A DNA stretch of 64,000 nucleotides from Dastarcus helophoroides (lineage: Eukaryota; Arthropoda; Insecta; Coleoptera; Bothrideridae): contig CM053332.1 in the NCBI GenBank assembly GCA_028583605.1, positions 22,373,178 to 22,437,177 of the forward strand. The letters are read 5' to 3'. Below are positions 1 through 10,797 of this stretch, piece after piece. Within the stretch, counting starts at the first letter, position 1, and each line of letters begins with the position of its first letter. Both the position numbers and the translations under genes were made by a program. The notes below the pieces were generated by a model. The model made no database searches. It was not told the origin of the DNA and saw nothing but the letters and a program-made list of their open reading frames with translations.

Positions 1-218
1 CACAATTTCCAGCGAGTCAAAAACGATATTGAAACGGAACGAGATTTTGCTTTGCAGACCCAAGGATGCATCACCGAGAACATCACAAATCAGAAGGACG
101 TAAACAAAGCATCGGCGGCTGGTGTGGAAGACACCAAGGAGGATGCGAGAGTTCCAGCTTTGGATCACAACACTAACATCATCAACGGGCCTGCCATCGA
201 AGATGTGGACGATCGAAG
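1..218 (+). CDS. RhoGAP19D: RhoGAP (ARHGAP21/23-like) exon 1 of window, partial
   Basis: Coding exon entering from the left edge; frame starts at base 1 and is open throughout. It encodes about 72 residues rich in charged and polar residues (for example VEDTKEDARVPALD) with no recognisable domain, probably part of the disordered region after the N-terminal PDZ domain expected in this family. It ends at a GT donor (GATCGAAG|GTATTT) in phase 2. The AG left over joins the first base of exon 2 to make Arg, which supports the boundary. The true start codon is upstream of the window. Family assignment rests on exons 8-12; this exon is assigned by splice-phase continuity. Confidence 0.72.
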
Positions 219-462
219 GTATTTTTATATCCATTTTTTGTGGCATTTAAATCATAACTGATCTAGATACTTAATATTAGGTACCACTGGTTAAAGGTGC
301 TACAGGAGTGCTTTTTGTTTCAAAAAGAAACTCTGAATTTCTTCCTTCAATACTTGATAGTGGAAATTTTTTCTTGACATTTCGATCTTAAATTTTTAAG
401 GGAGAATGAACTTTTCAGTTTAAATCGTGCAATGCGCAGAACCTTACCTATTATCCTTTTAG

Positions 463-746
463 GTTACATCCCATACAGGTCGTCCACATGCGTGCCAGGC
501 AGTTCGAAAGCGGCAAACCCTTACCGGAAGACGATCCTTCGATAAGCGACAGGACGAGCTTCCATAAGAGCGAATTGGCACGCATCAGCTCCAAACGGAT
601 CGTTCCAAATGTCACAGAGCGCGCCCAAGAGTATGAAACGCGCGCCAACGAGCCGCGAAGGGATACCAGCGGCACATCAGTCAGCACGAGCACCGGATCC
701 GTACCCAAGAGAATACAGAGAGACAGTCGATCGCTTGATAGCTCAG
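463..746 (+). CDS. RhoGAP19D: RhoGAP (ARHGAP21/23-like) exon 2
   Basis: Follows a 244-base intron with a good acceptor (TATCCTTTTAG|GTTACATC). The first base completes an Arg codon split by the intron. It encodes about 95 residues rich in Arg, Ser, Glu and Thr (for example RARQFESGKPLPEDD), consistent with a disordered linker and with no catalytic motif. The donor GCTCAG|GTAAGA leaves phase 1. Reading on past this donor gives a very long open frame, but that is only the pyrimidine repeat of intron 2, not protein. Normal codon variety here contrasts sharply with the simple repeat 45 bases downstream. Confidence 0.8.
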
Positions 747-3621
747 GTAAGATTTTAGGTAGATTAAATTTACCTTTGATAACAGGTCAGTGCCAGAAAC
801 TTACAATTTCTTTTCTCTTTTCTTCTCTTTTTTTCTCTTCTCTTTCCATCTCTACTTTTCCCTTCTCTTTTTTTCCTTTCTCTTCTTTTCCCATCTTTTC
901 TCTTCCCATCTCTTCTTTTGTTTCTTTCCAAAACCTCTTCTTTCCTCTGTATCCATCGTGCTTCTCTTACCATCTCCTCCAATCTTTCCTTCCCATCCTC
1001 TTCTCTTCCATCTCTTCTCTTCCCATCTCTTCCCCCTTTTACTCTTATCTTCTCTTCTGTTCTCCTTCTCTTCTCTTCTCTTCTCATTCTTTTCTCTTGC
1101 TCATTCTCTTCTCTTCTCCTTCTCTTCTCTTCCCAGCTCCTTCTCTTTGCCTATCTGCTTCTCTTCCCATCTCTTCTCTTCACCCATCTCTTCTCCATCC
1201 CTCCACTCTCTTCTCTTCCAATCTCTTATCTTTCCATCTCTTCTCTTCCCATCTTCTTCTCCTCCTCTCCAATCTCTTCTCTTCCCATCTCTTCTCTTCC
1301 ATCTCTTCTCTTCCATCTCTTCTCCTCCCTCGCAATCTCTTCTCATTCCCAGTCTTTCTCTTCCCATCTCTTCTCTTCCCATCTCTTCTCGTTGCCCCAT
1401 CTCTCCTCTTTCCATATATTCCTTTCCCAGGTCTCTTCTGTCGGATCTCTTCTCTTCTCTTCTCCTCTTCTCTTCTCTTCTCTTCTCTTCTCTTCTCTTC
1501 TCTTCTTTCTCTTCTTTCTCTTCTCTTCTCTTCTCTTCTCTCTCTTCTCTTCTCTTCTCTTCTCTTCTCTTCTCTTTCTTCTCTCTCTTCTCTTCTCTTT
1601 TCTCTCTCTTCTCTTCTCTTCTCTTCTCTTCTCTTCTTTCTCTTCTCCTTCTCTTCGCTTCTCTTCTCTTCCTCTTCTCTTCCTCTGTCTTCTCTTTCTC
1701 TTCTCTTCTCTTCTTTCTCTTCTCTTCTCTTCTTTCTCTTCTCTCTCTTCTCTTCTACCTCTCTTCTCTTCTTTCTTTCTCTTCTCTTCTCTTCTCTTCT
1801 CTTTCTTCTCTTTCTCTCTCTTCTCTTCTCTTTCCTCATTCTCTTCTCTTCCTCTCTCTTTCCTTCTCTTCTCTTCTCTTGCTTCTCTTCCTCATTCTCT
1901 TCTCTTTCTTCTCTTCTCTTCTCTTCTCTTCTCTTCTCTTCTCTTCTCTTCTCTTTCTCTTCTTCTTCTCTTCTCTTCTCTCTTCTCTTCTCTTCTCTCT
2001 CTTCTCTTCCTCTTTCTCTCTTCTCTTCTTCGGTTCTTCTCTCTCTCTTCCCATCTCTTCTTTTCCCATCTCTTCTCTTCCCATCTCTTCTCTTCCCATC
2101 TCTTCTCTTCCCATCTCTTCTCTTCCCATCTCTTCTCTTCCCATCTCTTCTCTTCCCATCTCTTCTCTTCCCATCTCTTCTCTTCCCATCTCTTCTCTTC
2201 CCATCTCTTCTCTTCCCATCTCTTCTCTTCCCATCTCTTCTCTTCCCATCTCTTCTCTTCCCATCTCTTCTCTTCCCATCTCTTCTCTTCCCATCTCTTC
2301 TCTTCCCATCTCTTCTCTTCCCATCTCTTCTCTTCCATCTCTTCTCTTCCCATCTCTTCTCTTCCATCTCTTCTCTTCCCATCTCTTCTCTTCCCATCTC
2401 TTCTCTTCCCATCTCTTCTCTTCCCATCTCTTCTCTTCCCATCTCTTCTCTTCCCATCTCTTCTCTTCCCATCTCTTCTCTTCCCATCTCTTCTCTTCCC
2501 ATCTTCTTCTCTTCCCATCTCTTCTCTTCCCATCTCTTCTCTTCCCATCTTCTCTTCCCATCTCTTCTCTTCCCATCTCTTCTCTTCCCATCTCTTCTCT
2601 TCCCATCTCTTCTCTTCCCATCTCTTCTCTTCCCATCTCTTCTCTTCCATCTCTTCTCTTCCCATCTCTTCTTCTTCTCCTCTTCTCTTCTCTTCTCTTC
2701 TCTTCCTCTTCTCTTCTCTTCTCTTCTCCTTCTCTTCCTCTCTCTTCTCTTTCCATCTCTTCTCTTCCCATTCTCTTCTTATCCCATCTCTCTCTTCCCC
2801 ATCTCTCTTCCTCTTCCCCATCTCTTCTCTTCCCATCTCTTCTCTTCCCATCCTCCTTCTCTTCCCATCTCTTCTCTTCCCATCTCTTCCTCTTCCCCAT
2901 CTCTTCTCTTCTCATCGCTTCTCTTCTCATCGCTTCTCTTCTCATCGCTTCTCTTCCCATCTCTTCTCTTCTCATCGCTTCTCTTCCCATCTCTTCTCTT
3001 CCCATGTCTCTTCTGTTCTTCCCATCTCTTCTCTTCCCATCTCTTCTCTTCCCATCTCTTCTCTTCCCATCTGCTAGCTTCCCATCTCTCCTCTTTCCAT
3101 ATATTCTTTTCCCATCTCTACTTTTCTCTTCCCATCTCTTCTCTTTCCTTTCCATCTCTTCTCTTCTTTTCCCATCTCTTTTCTTCCCTTCTCTCTTTCA
3201 CTCTCTCAGTTTGCTATCATCTTGACCTCGTGACAAATCCTATCTTGTGAATATAATCAAGTTAAACTATTTGATAAATGAGGTAGTATCTAGGTACCTA
3301 ACTTTCTAGACAGCTAGTTAGACATTTCAGTGGACGGGTATCATCAACTTGCTAGGTAGTGGTTAGCCAGTTTAACAGCCAGAAACCAAATTTAAGCAAA
3401 TCGACATATAGCGGCTAAATACAGTTCAAGACATAAAGAACATGGACGCGCCCCCAATTTTATAATTCTAGATACTCAGGATTTCACTTAATACTTTTAC
3501 GATATTTCCATGCCAGGTACTATAGGAGGCGCCATCTGTATATTCACTGTAGTACCAAGTGTTAGTTAGTAGTTAATAATTCCAGTGACTACAGTGTACT
3601 GACAATCGATTAATTTCCAAG
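747..3621. repeat. Intron 2: pyrimidine tract and 15-bp minisatellite
   Basis: The + strand from about 790 to 3210 is almost pure C/T. From 790 to about 1440 it is irregular. From about 1440 to 2040 it is mainly the pentamer TTCTC with slips. From about 2045 to 3080 it is a near-perfect tandem array of the 15-bp unit TCTTCTCTTCCCATC, with a variant block around 2910-2990 (TCTTCTCATCGCTTC). Because 15 is divisible by 3, several frames stay open for hundreds of codons (Leu/Phe/Pro/Ser on +, Arg/Glu/Lys on -); these are artefacts. The remainder, about 3216-3621, is ordinary unique intron leading to a poor-looking but phase-correct acceptor at 3620-3621. Confidence 0.93.
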
Positions 3622-3753
3622 GGAGCAACGCGAGCACCAGCAGCGTCACCGAAGTCCTAGGAACTAAAAAGTTGTCCGGAAACGTTATGGTTTCGAGTGG
3701 AAGTAAATATATACATTGTCCGCCGCCCTCGGAGTACGGCAAGCCCACGGCAG
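3622..3753 (+). CDS. RhoGAP19D: RhoGAP (ARHGAP21/23-like) exon 3
   Basis: A 132-base exon (phase 1 in, phase 1 out, adding exactly 44 residues) bounded by TTTCCAAG|GGAGC and ACGGCAG|GTCAGA. In the frame set by exon 2 it reads GSNASTSSVTEVLGTKKL, then a stretch containing KYIHCPPPSEYGKP, with no stop. The composition shift from AT-rich flanks to balanced codons supports it. Because 132 is a multiple of three and both phases match, this exon could be skipped without breaking the frame. I do not recognise a domain; the Cys-Pro-Pro-Pro segment could be a short linear motif, but that is a guess. Confidence 0.72.
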
Positions 3754-4223
3754 GTCAGAGCTCGAGAAATTGTGTGATGTCGACGGCATTGTCAATAAAA
3801 TCGTCGGTATTAATGAGCTTGCAGCGTAGGCGTGACAATTAAACCTGACTTGAGCGATAAACTGACGACCCAGATGGGTGGGTGTTTGTTGATCGAGGTG
3901 TGCGAAGGCTCGTTGAGAGATGTGGCGTGTCGTATTCGATCGGAATACGTGCGAACCTTGCCCAAGATTTATTGAAGTACCATCAATTTTGCAGTAATTA
4001 TATCTTTGGTTCGAAACACTTCAATGATCTTTTGAATATGTATGAGGTGGTTCTTATGAAATGGTTATTTCTTAGTTATTCACTTTTTTTAATACATTCT
4101 CGCATAGGCAACTTACAATAATTTCTACATTTCCACTTATTTTCAAATTCCCATTTTTAGTAAAGTTTCGTCTTTTTCGCAAAATTTTAAGTTTTTAAAT
4201 TTCGACAAACTGAAAATTTTGGA

Positions 4224-4377
4224 AAATTGAAATACAAATCTTGTCCCCTGAAACCAAGAAAGATTAAAAAACTGTCTCTGAGCAACCTCTGTTGTGTTTT
4301 TAAGTCTTTGTTGATTTCAAGAAACAAGATTTGTATTTCAATTTTTGAAGATAACCAAGGACCAGTCCGTTCCACCA
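4224..4377 (+). repeat. Foldback family 1 copy (short)
   Basis: A short inverted-repeat copy: the inner half TACAAATCTTGTCCCCTGAA reads outward on the left, and its partner ending in GGACCAGTCCGTTCCACCA closes the right. It is the same family as the copies at 16336, 21826, 35472, 48308, 54357 and 55234. The left outer tip is missing or diverged in this copy, and the satellite resumes directly on both sides. No coding capacity. Confidence 0.7.
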
Positions 4378-6639
4378 AAATTATGAAAATTTTGCAAACA
4401 CTTCGAAATTTTGCACATTCTCACCGTTTCAGTACAGAACACTTTATTGAAAATTTTCAAATTTCGTTTTGATTTTCAAATTTTGTTTTGAAAATTCAAA
4501 CTTTTTTGGAAGTTTCGATCTTTTCTCGAAGCTTTGATTTTTTTTGTAATTTAAATTTACCTTGAATTATCCAACGATTTTTTAATTTCAACCTTTTTAA
4601 AAATCAATTATTTAAAAATCGAATTTTTGAAAATCTTGGTTGTTTTTGAATATTCCGTCTTTTTGAAATTGTCCACTTTTGAAATATTCAACTCTTTTGT
4701 AATCTTCGACTTCTTTTGGAAAAAAATTATTTATTTTTTGTATATTTCGACTTTTTGGAACATTTTGATTTTTGAAAATGTCAAACTTTTGAATATTTCG
4801 ACTCGCGAAATTTCAAGTTTTCGAAATTTTAACCTTCTGAAAATTTGTGATTTTTTTCAAAAATTTCGACCATTTCTGGAAATTTCGGCCTCTTTAAAAA
4901 TATGGAACTTTTTGGAAATGGTAAATTCTAGAAAATTTGGATTATTTAAAAATCGATTTTTGAAAATCGATTTTATGAAAATCTTGGCTCCTTTTAAAGA
5001 TTCCGTCTTTTTTGAAATATTCAACTTTTGAAATGTTCAACTCTTTTGTAATCTTCGACTTCTTTTGGAAAAAATGTATTTATTTTTTGAATATTTCGAC
5101 TTTTTGGAATATTTTGATTTTTGAAAATGTCAAACTTTTGAATATTTCGACTCGCGAAATTTAAAGTTTTTGAAATTTTAACCTTCTGAAAATTTGTGAT
5201 TTTTTTCAAAAATTTCGACCATTTCTAGAAATTTCGGCCTCTTTAAAAATATGGATTTTTTTGGAAATGTTAAATTCCAGAAAATTTTGATTTTTTAAAA
5301 ATCGATTTTTTGAAAATCTTGGCTCCTTTTGAAGATTCCCTCTTTTTTGAAATATTCCACTTTTGAAATGTTCAACTCTTTTGTAATCTTCGACTTCTTT
5401 TGGAAAAAATGCATTTATTTTTTGAATATTTCGACTTTTTGGAATATTTTGATTTTTGAAAATGTGAAACTTTTGAATATTTCGACTCGCAAAATTTTAA
5501 GTTTTTGAAATTTTGACCTTCTGAAAATTTGTGAATTTTTTCAAAAATGTCGACTACTTTTGAAAATTTCAGCCTCTTTAAAAACATCGATTCTTTTGAA
5601 AATGTTAAATTCCAGAAAATTTTGATTTTTTAAAAATTTCTACACTTACACTCCTTCAAAATTGTGAATTTGTAAATATTTTGATTCTCTAGAAATTTTG
5701 AATTTTTCCATATTTCGATTTTCTCGAAATGCCCAATTATTCTAAATTTCAATTTTCTAAAAATGCTGAATTTTGATAAATTTCGATTTTCTCGAAATTT
5801 TGAAAATTTTCTAAATTTCGTTTTAAAAAAAAAATGACATTCGACCCTTTTGAAGATCTTGTCTCTTGTTGAAAATTCCGTTTTTAAAAATCACTATTTT
5901 TTTCTTGAAATGTTGATATTTTTGTAAACTTCGGTTTTTTTTTGGGAAAAAAAACGTACTTTTCCAAAGAAATTTCAACATTCTGGAATATTTTAATTTT
6001 TTTTAAAGTAGACCTATTGAATATTTCGACTATTTCAGAATTTTGAATTTTTGAAAATTTCAACTTTTTTGGAATTTTCAACTTTTTTAAAAAAATCGAC
6101 TTTTTGGAAATTTTGATCTTTAGAAAAAAACTGACTTTTTTGAAAATTTCTACATTTTAAAATTTTTCCTTCCTTTTTTTGTCAAAATTCGATTTTGTCC
6201 AAATTTTAATTTTTCTAGTTTTCGATTTAAAAAGAAGTGACATTTCAGAATTTTTACTTTTCTTAAATTTTCATTGTTGTCAAAATTTGGAATTTCGAAA
6301 TATAACTTCATAATGACTAGGTTTTTCCTTTTTGAGTTTTTTAAATGAAAGTCGAGATTTTAAATACGAAACTTCTAGTTTAACTTTGGAATTTTAATTT
6401 CTTTCACGTAATTCGTCTTTTTTCCTAATTTTATTTCTGAGAGCATGTCAAAGGTTCGAATTTAAACTCAAAATTACGAGTCCTTTTTTCCAATCAGACA
6501 TTTTTTCCATAAAAACATTTACTTTAAAATCAAACTCTCCACTCTTTCGAATTATTGTCTAGATTGTTTTTATTTTACAAATGATTTTATAGTTATAACA
6601 TAAATTAAAGGTGACGAATAAAAAAAAATAGCTCACGAG

Positions 6640-6745
6640 TGAGTCGAATTCGCGACCCTCTCGTTACTAATACGTGTGGGTCGCAGATTCGATTCTCTCT
6701 TTTGAATTACGATTCCTCAATCAACTGAGCTACTACGTCATGTAC
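6640..6745 (-). repeat. tRNA-derived SINE remnant
   Basis: On the - strand the segment contains TAGCTCAGTTGATTGAG (6717-6733), a good match to a tRNA A box. About 35 bases later comes GAGAATCGAATCTGC (6683-6697), a weaker B-box match. Promoter spacing fits a tRNA or a tRNA-headed SINE. No clean cloverleaf or anticodon stem is apparent and there is no obvious poly(A) tail, so I call a SINE head or tRNA pseudogene rather than a functional tRNA. Confidence 0.5.
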
Positions 6746-7147
6746 CAAAATTATTGCTTTTATTTGCTAACTTTACGCATCATAATGTTTAGGGGGTTGT
6801 AGGATCTTAGCCACGCATTAAAAAAATTGACAGTAGTTTGGGTGTAATTGTCACGCATATTTAACGCCTACCTAACAAACTTTGTGTGTTATTATTATTA
6901 TTATTATATTATTTATAATTTGTGATTTTTATCCATTGTGCCTATCCATTGTGTGTGTCCATTGTGGGATACAGCAGTACTGTCGTCATTTTGGGCAGTG
7001 TGGAAGATCGCCCAAAATGCCAATTTTTGTTGTTTGTCGCCGCAATGAAAACTCTTAAACAATTTCTAACTGCGCTGTTTTTGCTTTTTTGTTTTTGGTG
7101 CTCTTCGATTGCACCCAGCTCTTGTCCTGATGAGTAAATTTTTGCAG

Positions 7148-7261
7148 ATATGTCCGAAAATGAAGTGCACAGGTTACGTGTCCGTTCCAACTCGGCCGAA
7201 TCTTGGGTGGACACAAAAGACAAAGGCGCTAAGTTGCTGGACCAAGATACTGTGGAAGAAG
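7148..7261 (+). CDS. RhoGAP19D: RhoGAP (ARHGAP21/23-like) exon 4
   Basis: A 114-base exon, phase 1 in and phase 1 out. Acceptor TTTTTGCAG|ATATGTCC and a near-consensus donor GAAGAAG|GTAAGT. It encodes DMSENEVHRLRVRSNSAES then WVDTKDKGAKLLDQDTVEE. The Arg/Ser run RLRVRSNSAESW looks like a basophilic kinase or 14-3-3 type linear motif; this is inference only. No folded domain is recognisable. Like exon 3 it is frame-neutral. Confidence 0.82.
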
Positions 7262-7429
7262 GTAAGTCGTCGGGTCTCTTTGATTTAAAGATGCTTCTGG
7301 GGGTATTCAACGGTATCTATATGTGGCGATAGGATGTTAATTTTCTTGGTTTCTGAATGAAATCCGCGTTAGGTTAATCTGGTTCGCAATCACTCGATAT
7401 TGAGGACATCCAAGCTCTAGTTGGGTATC

Positions 7430-8838
7430 AGCCCTGAAGATGTCCTAACATTTAAAGTTAAAAACTGGGTCGAAGTGAATTATTGGCTTCTGGGATGATA
7501 CTGAAGTAATGGTGTTGGCACCGGAAGAAGAAAAGGAAAAGTAGGAAGGGACGAAAGCAAAGGAAAGGGAAGGAAGCAAAGGAAAGGGAAGGAAAGGAAG
7601 GGAAAGGAAGGAAAGTAAGAAGGGTAGGAAGGGGAAGGAAGGAAAGGAAAGTAAAAAGGGAAGGAAGGGAAACTGTTTTGAAGGCATAATTGGGTTATCC
7701 TTCGTGGATTGAACATAAGAGAAGGGGAAGGAAAGGAAGAAACAGAAGAGGAAGAAAGCGAGGAAGGAAATAAGAGAGGCAAAGATAGGAGGAAGGGAAG
7801 ACTGGGCTAAAAGAAAAGAAAAAGAAGGTAGGGAAGGAAAGATAGGAAGGTATGGAGATGTCCTAACATTTAAAGTTAAATTGGGTCGAAGTTAATTCTT
7901 TGTTCCTGAAATGACACTGAAATAACACAGCAGGAAGAAAAGGAATAGTAGGAAGCGAAGGAAGCAAAGGGAAGGAAGGGAAGTAAGGGAAAGGAAGGGA
8001 AAGGAAGGGAAAGGAAGGGAAAGGAAGGAAGGAAGGAAGGAAGGAAGGAAGGAAGGAAGGAAGGAGGGAAGGAGGGAGGGAGGGAGGGAGGGAGGGAAGG
8101 AAGGAAGGAAGGAAGGAAGGAAGGAAGGAAGGAAGGAAAGAAAGGAAAGGAAAGTAAGAAGGGAAGAAAGGGAAGGGAAGGAAGGAAAGGAAAATAAGAA
8201 GGGAAGGAAGGGAAACTGTTTTGAAGGTTTAATTGGGTTATCCTTTGTGGATTGAACATAAGAGAAGGGGAAGGAAAGGAAGAAACAGAAGAGGAAGAAA
8301 GCAAGGAAGGAAATAAGAGAGGCAAAGATAGGAGAAAGGGAAGAAGGGGCTAAAAGAAAAGAAAAAGAAGGTAGGGAAGGAAAGGTAGGAAGGTATGGAG
8401 ATGTTTTAACATTTAAAGTTAAATTGGGTCGAAGTTAATTCTTGGTTTCTGAAATGACACTGAAATAACACAGCAGGTGTTGGCACAGCAGGAAGAAAAG
8501 GAAAAGCAACGGAAGGAAAAAGGGAAAGAAAGCAAAGAAAGGGAAGGAAGGGAAGGAAGGGAAAGTGGTTTGAAGACATAATAGGGTTATCCTTTGTGGA
8601 TTGAATATAAGGGAAGGGGAAGGAAAGGAAGAGATAAAAGAGGAAGAAAGAATGAAAGGAAATATAAGAGAAGGAAGAAACAGAAGAGGAAGAAAGGAGG
8701 GAAGGAAACAATAGAAGAAAAGATAGGAAGAAGGAAAGGAGGGGCTAAAAAAGAAGGAAAGAAAGGTAGGGAAGGAAAGGCAGGAAGGTAGCAACATTTA
8801 AAGTTAAACTGGGTCGAAGTTAATTCTTGGTTTCTGGG
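7430..8838 (+). repeat. Purine-rich tandem array A (intron 4)
   Basis: Tandem copies of a mosaic unit. Each begins with GATGTCCTAACATTTAAAG, runs through a unique stretch ending near GATACTGAAGTAA, then a long GGAA/GGGAAA purine block, then GGGTTATCCTTTGTGGATTG, then a second purine block. Unit starts are at about 7437, 7856 and 8398, with a truncated one at about 8790, giving unit lengths of roughly 390-540 bases. The purine blocks vary in length by slippage, with a pure GGAA/GGGA run near 8020-8150. The long open frames here are artefacts of the repeat. Confidence 0.9.
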
Positions 8839-10797
8839 AGGCACGTACCCAGGATTTACGTTCGGGGAGGGTCCAACGCCCCCCTTTTTTTATGTTAGAG
8901 ACATAAACTTCGAAATGAGCAATATTGCAAAATTTAAAGAAAAAGTTGAGTTGTTAAATCAATAAACGTCTTGGTCTTTTACTTAGTGCTCATCTTTTAC
9001 TTTTTCGTAAAATTTCCAATCTTAACTTCCAAATTTGAATTATAATTTGAAACTCTCATGTTCGACTTCAGTCTCGATATTTAAATCTTTCAAATCTAAT
9101 CTATTTCGATACTTTGAAAAAAAAATTAGAATTATCCAGTATTTTTTTCAAAATACGTGATTTTTGAACTTTTCAGAACAGCTTCAAATTTCAGATCAAA
9201 GATGAAATTAGGAATATTAGATATTAAAGATGAAATAAAAAAATTTCAATAGAAGCTTCCATTTTAATTTGTTATTTCGATTTTTGTCGAAACTTTAAAT
9301 TTATTTTGGAAAGGAAAAGGGTAAATCTGAAAATTTTCAGGAAAAGCAGAAATTTGGACGAAAAATTAAAAGGATGAAAAAAGAAAAGAACTTTATCAAA
9401 CAAAATCCAAGAGCTTCGAAGTTAGTCAATTTTTTTTAAACTAAAAATGTTGAGTTTACCGAAATATTTAGAAAAAATTTAAATATTGAGAAAAAACTGA
9501 AAATTTTCTGATGAAGCAAAAATTTTGGGTTTAAACTAGAATTTTTTTTAAAAAGTAGAAATTTCGTGATTAGAATTAAAATTTGAAAAAATTAAAGCAC
9601 ACAATTATTTTAGTGCAAAGCGAAAAATTTAGAAAAAAAAAACTGAAATTGTAAAATAAAGATCTTTGGAAAAATTTAAAATATTAAACAAAAAAAACGC
9701 AAACCTTATAAAAAAATATTTCTAGCACAACTGAAAATTTGAAGAAAAACGAAATTTATAAAATCATTTTTTTAGAAATTTCGATTTTAAAGTCGAAATG
9801 GAAAAATAAAAATGTTGATATTTCTAAATTATTTCAAAATGTTAAATAAAAATTAAGTCTTAAAAACATCAAAGGTTGGAATTTCAAATGAAAATTTCGT
9901 TTAAATAAAAGGAAAATTAAAAGTCCAATCTTGAATTAAAAAAAAAGTTTATATTTTTAAACTAAAAGGAATATTTTGAAAATAATCTCAAAATACGTAT
10001 AAATATGTCTATCAAAAGAGATAAATTTCTGAAAAAGTTGAAATGTTAAATTTGAATCAAAAATTAAACGAAAGTTGAAAAAGCATTTTACAAAAGAAGT
10101 TGATATTTTAAAAATTTCTAAAACTAATTAAAATTTAGAAAACTGTTGCAATATATAGAAAATTTATGAACCAAAAGTAAAGCATTTTTGAGAAAAAACA
10201 CCAGAATTCGGGAAAAAAATTATTTATGCGTCCTTGGAATTTAAAAAAATAAATTAATGAAATCGATTATGTGCTTACAGAGACGTAAAATTGAAGAAAA
10301 TAATTTAAAATTTTCAATTAAACTCGGAATTTTATTAAATTATCAAAATTTCTAGAAAATATTCTTCAGAAAATATAAGAAGACACATTAATTATTTTTA
10401 CGTATTCGTCTCTTTTATTTTTTTTCATTTTGGTAATTAGTAAAATTAAAGAATAAAATGTAGTGACCTTAACATTATATAAATTTGACAAATAAAAACG
10501 TGAAAGTTACCAAAGAAAAATTTCCTAATATCCATCGTATTTAACTTATCACCGATCAAGAGTCGACTTGTCGACTAATTCTTAACTCGTATCATAATCA
10601 TGATTTGTATTGTACTTCTTATAGCAATTTGGAAATATGAGCTAATATAATGAAGTAGATTAGGTATAAGAATATGTCCCTTGACTGGAATGCCGCTGCT
10701 GCACGTACGTGACGATTGAAGCATATATTGGGAAGTCTATTGATATTTCAATTCGTATCATCGTAAATTTTTTGACAAATATTAATTTCGGGGGGGG
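8839..10797. other. AT-rich insert interrupting the purine array
   Basis: About 1.95 kb of AT-rich sequence separates arrays A and B. The left junction falls inside a repeat unit, directly after TTGGTTTCTGGGA. On the right the array resumes at GGAAGAAACAGAAGAGG, a different point in the unit. Just inside the left edge is GCACGTACCCAGGATTTACG with a G-rich/C-rich block, and near the right edge are GCACGTACGTGACG and a run of nine G. These resemble transposon-end sequences but do not form a clean inverted repeat. The interior has no open frame of note and weak similarity to the TCGAAATTT satellite. Confidence 0.55.

Larger units (their letters stand above)
3754..7147. repeat. Intron 3: AT-rich satellite
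   Basis: After about 390 bases of unique intron, 4140-6300 is a low-complexity field built from variants of AAATTTCGACTTTTTGAAA. A higher-order tandem repeat is visible: the block beginning TTCCGTCTTTTTGAAAT recurs at about 4653, 5001 and 5336, so the period is about 335-350 bases. Within each unit the landmark CTTTTGTAATCTTCGACTTC keeps its place. From 6300 to 7147 the sequence is less repetitive and includes the SINE remnant at 6640-6745 and an ATT microsatellite near 6890. No coding potential is visible on either strand. Confidence 0.85.

Noticed and set aside
1180..3155. Long - strand frames rich in Arg, Glu, Lys and Trp
   Set aside because: Direct consequence of the 15-bp and 5-bp repeats, with no codon variety and no start context.
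488..3250. Continuous 920-codon open frame from exon 2 through the pyrimidine tract
   Set aside because: Beyond 746 it is only repeat translation (Leu/Phe/Ser/Pro). A good donor at 747 and phase-matched exon 3 show the coding part ends there.
6942..7310. - strand open frame of 122 codons opposite exon 4
   Set aside because: Shadow of the + strand exon, which has correct splice sites and phase; the - strand product has no motif.
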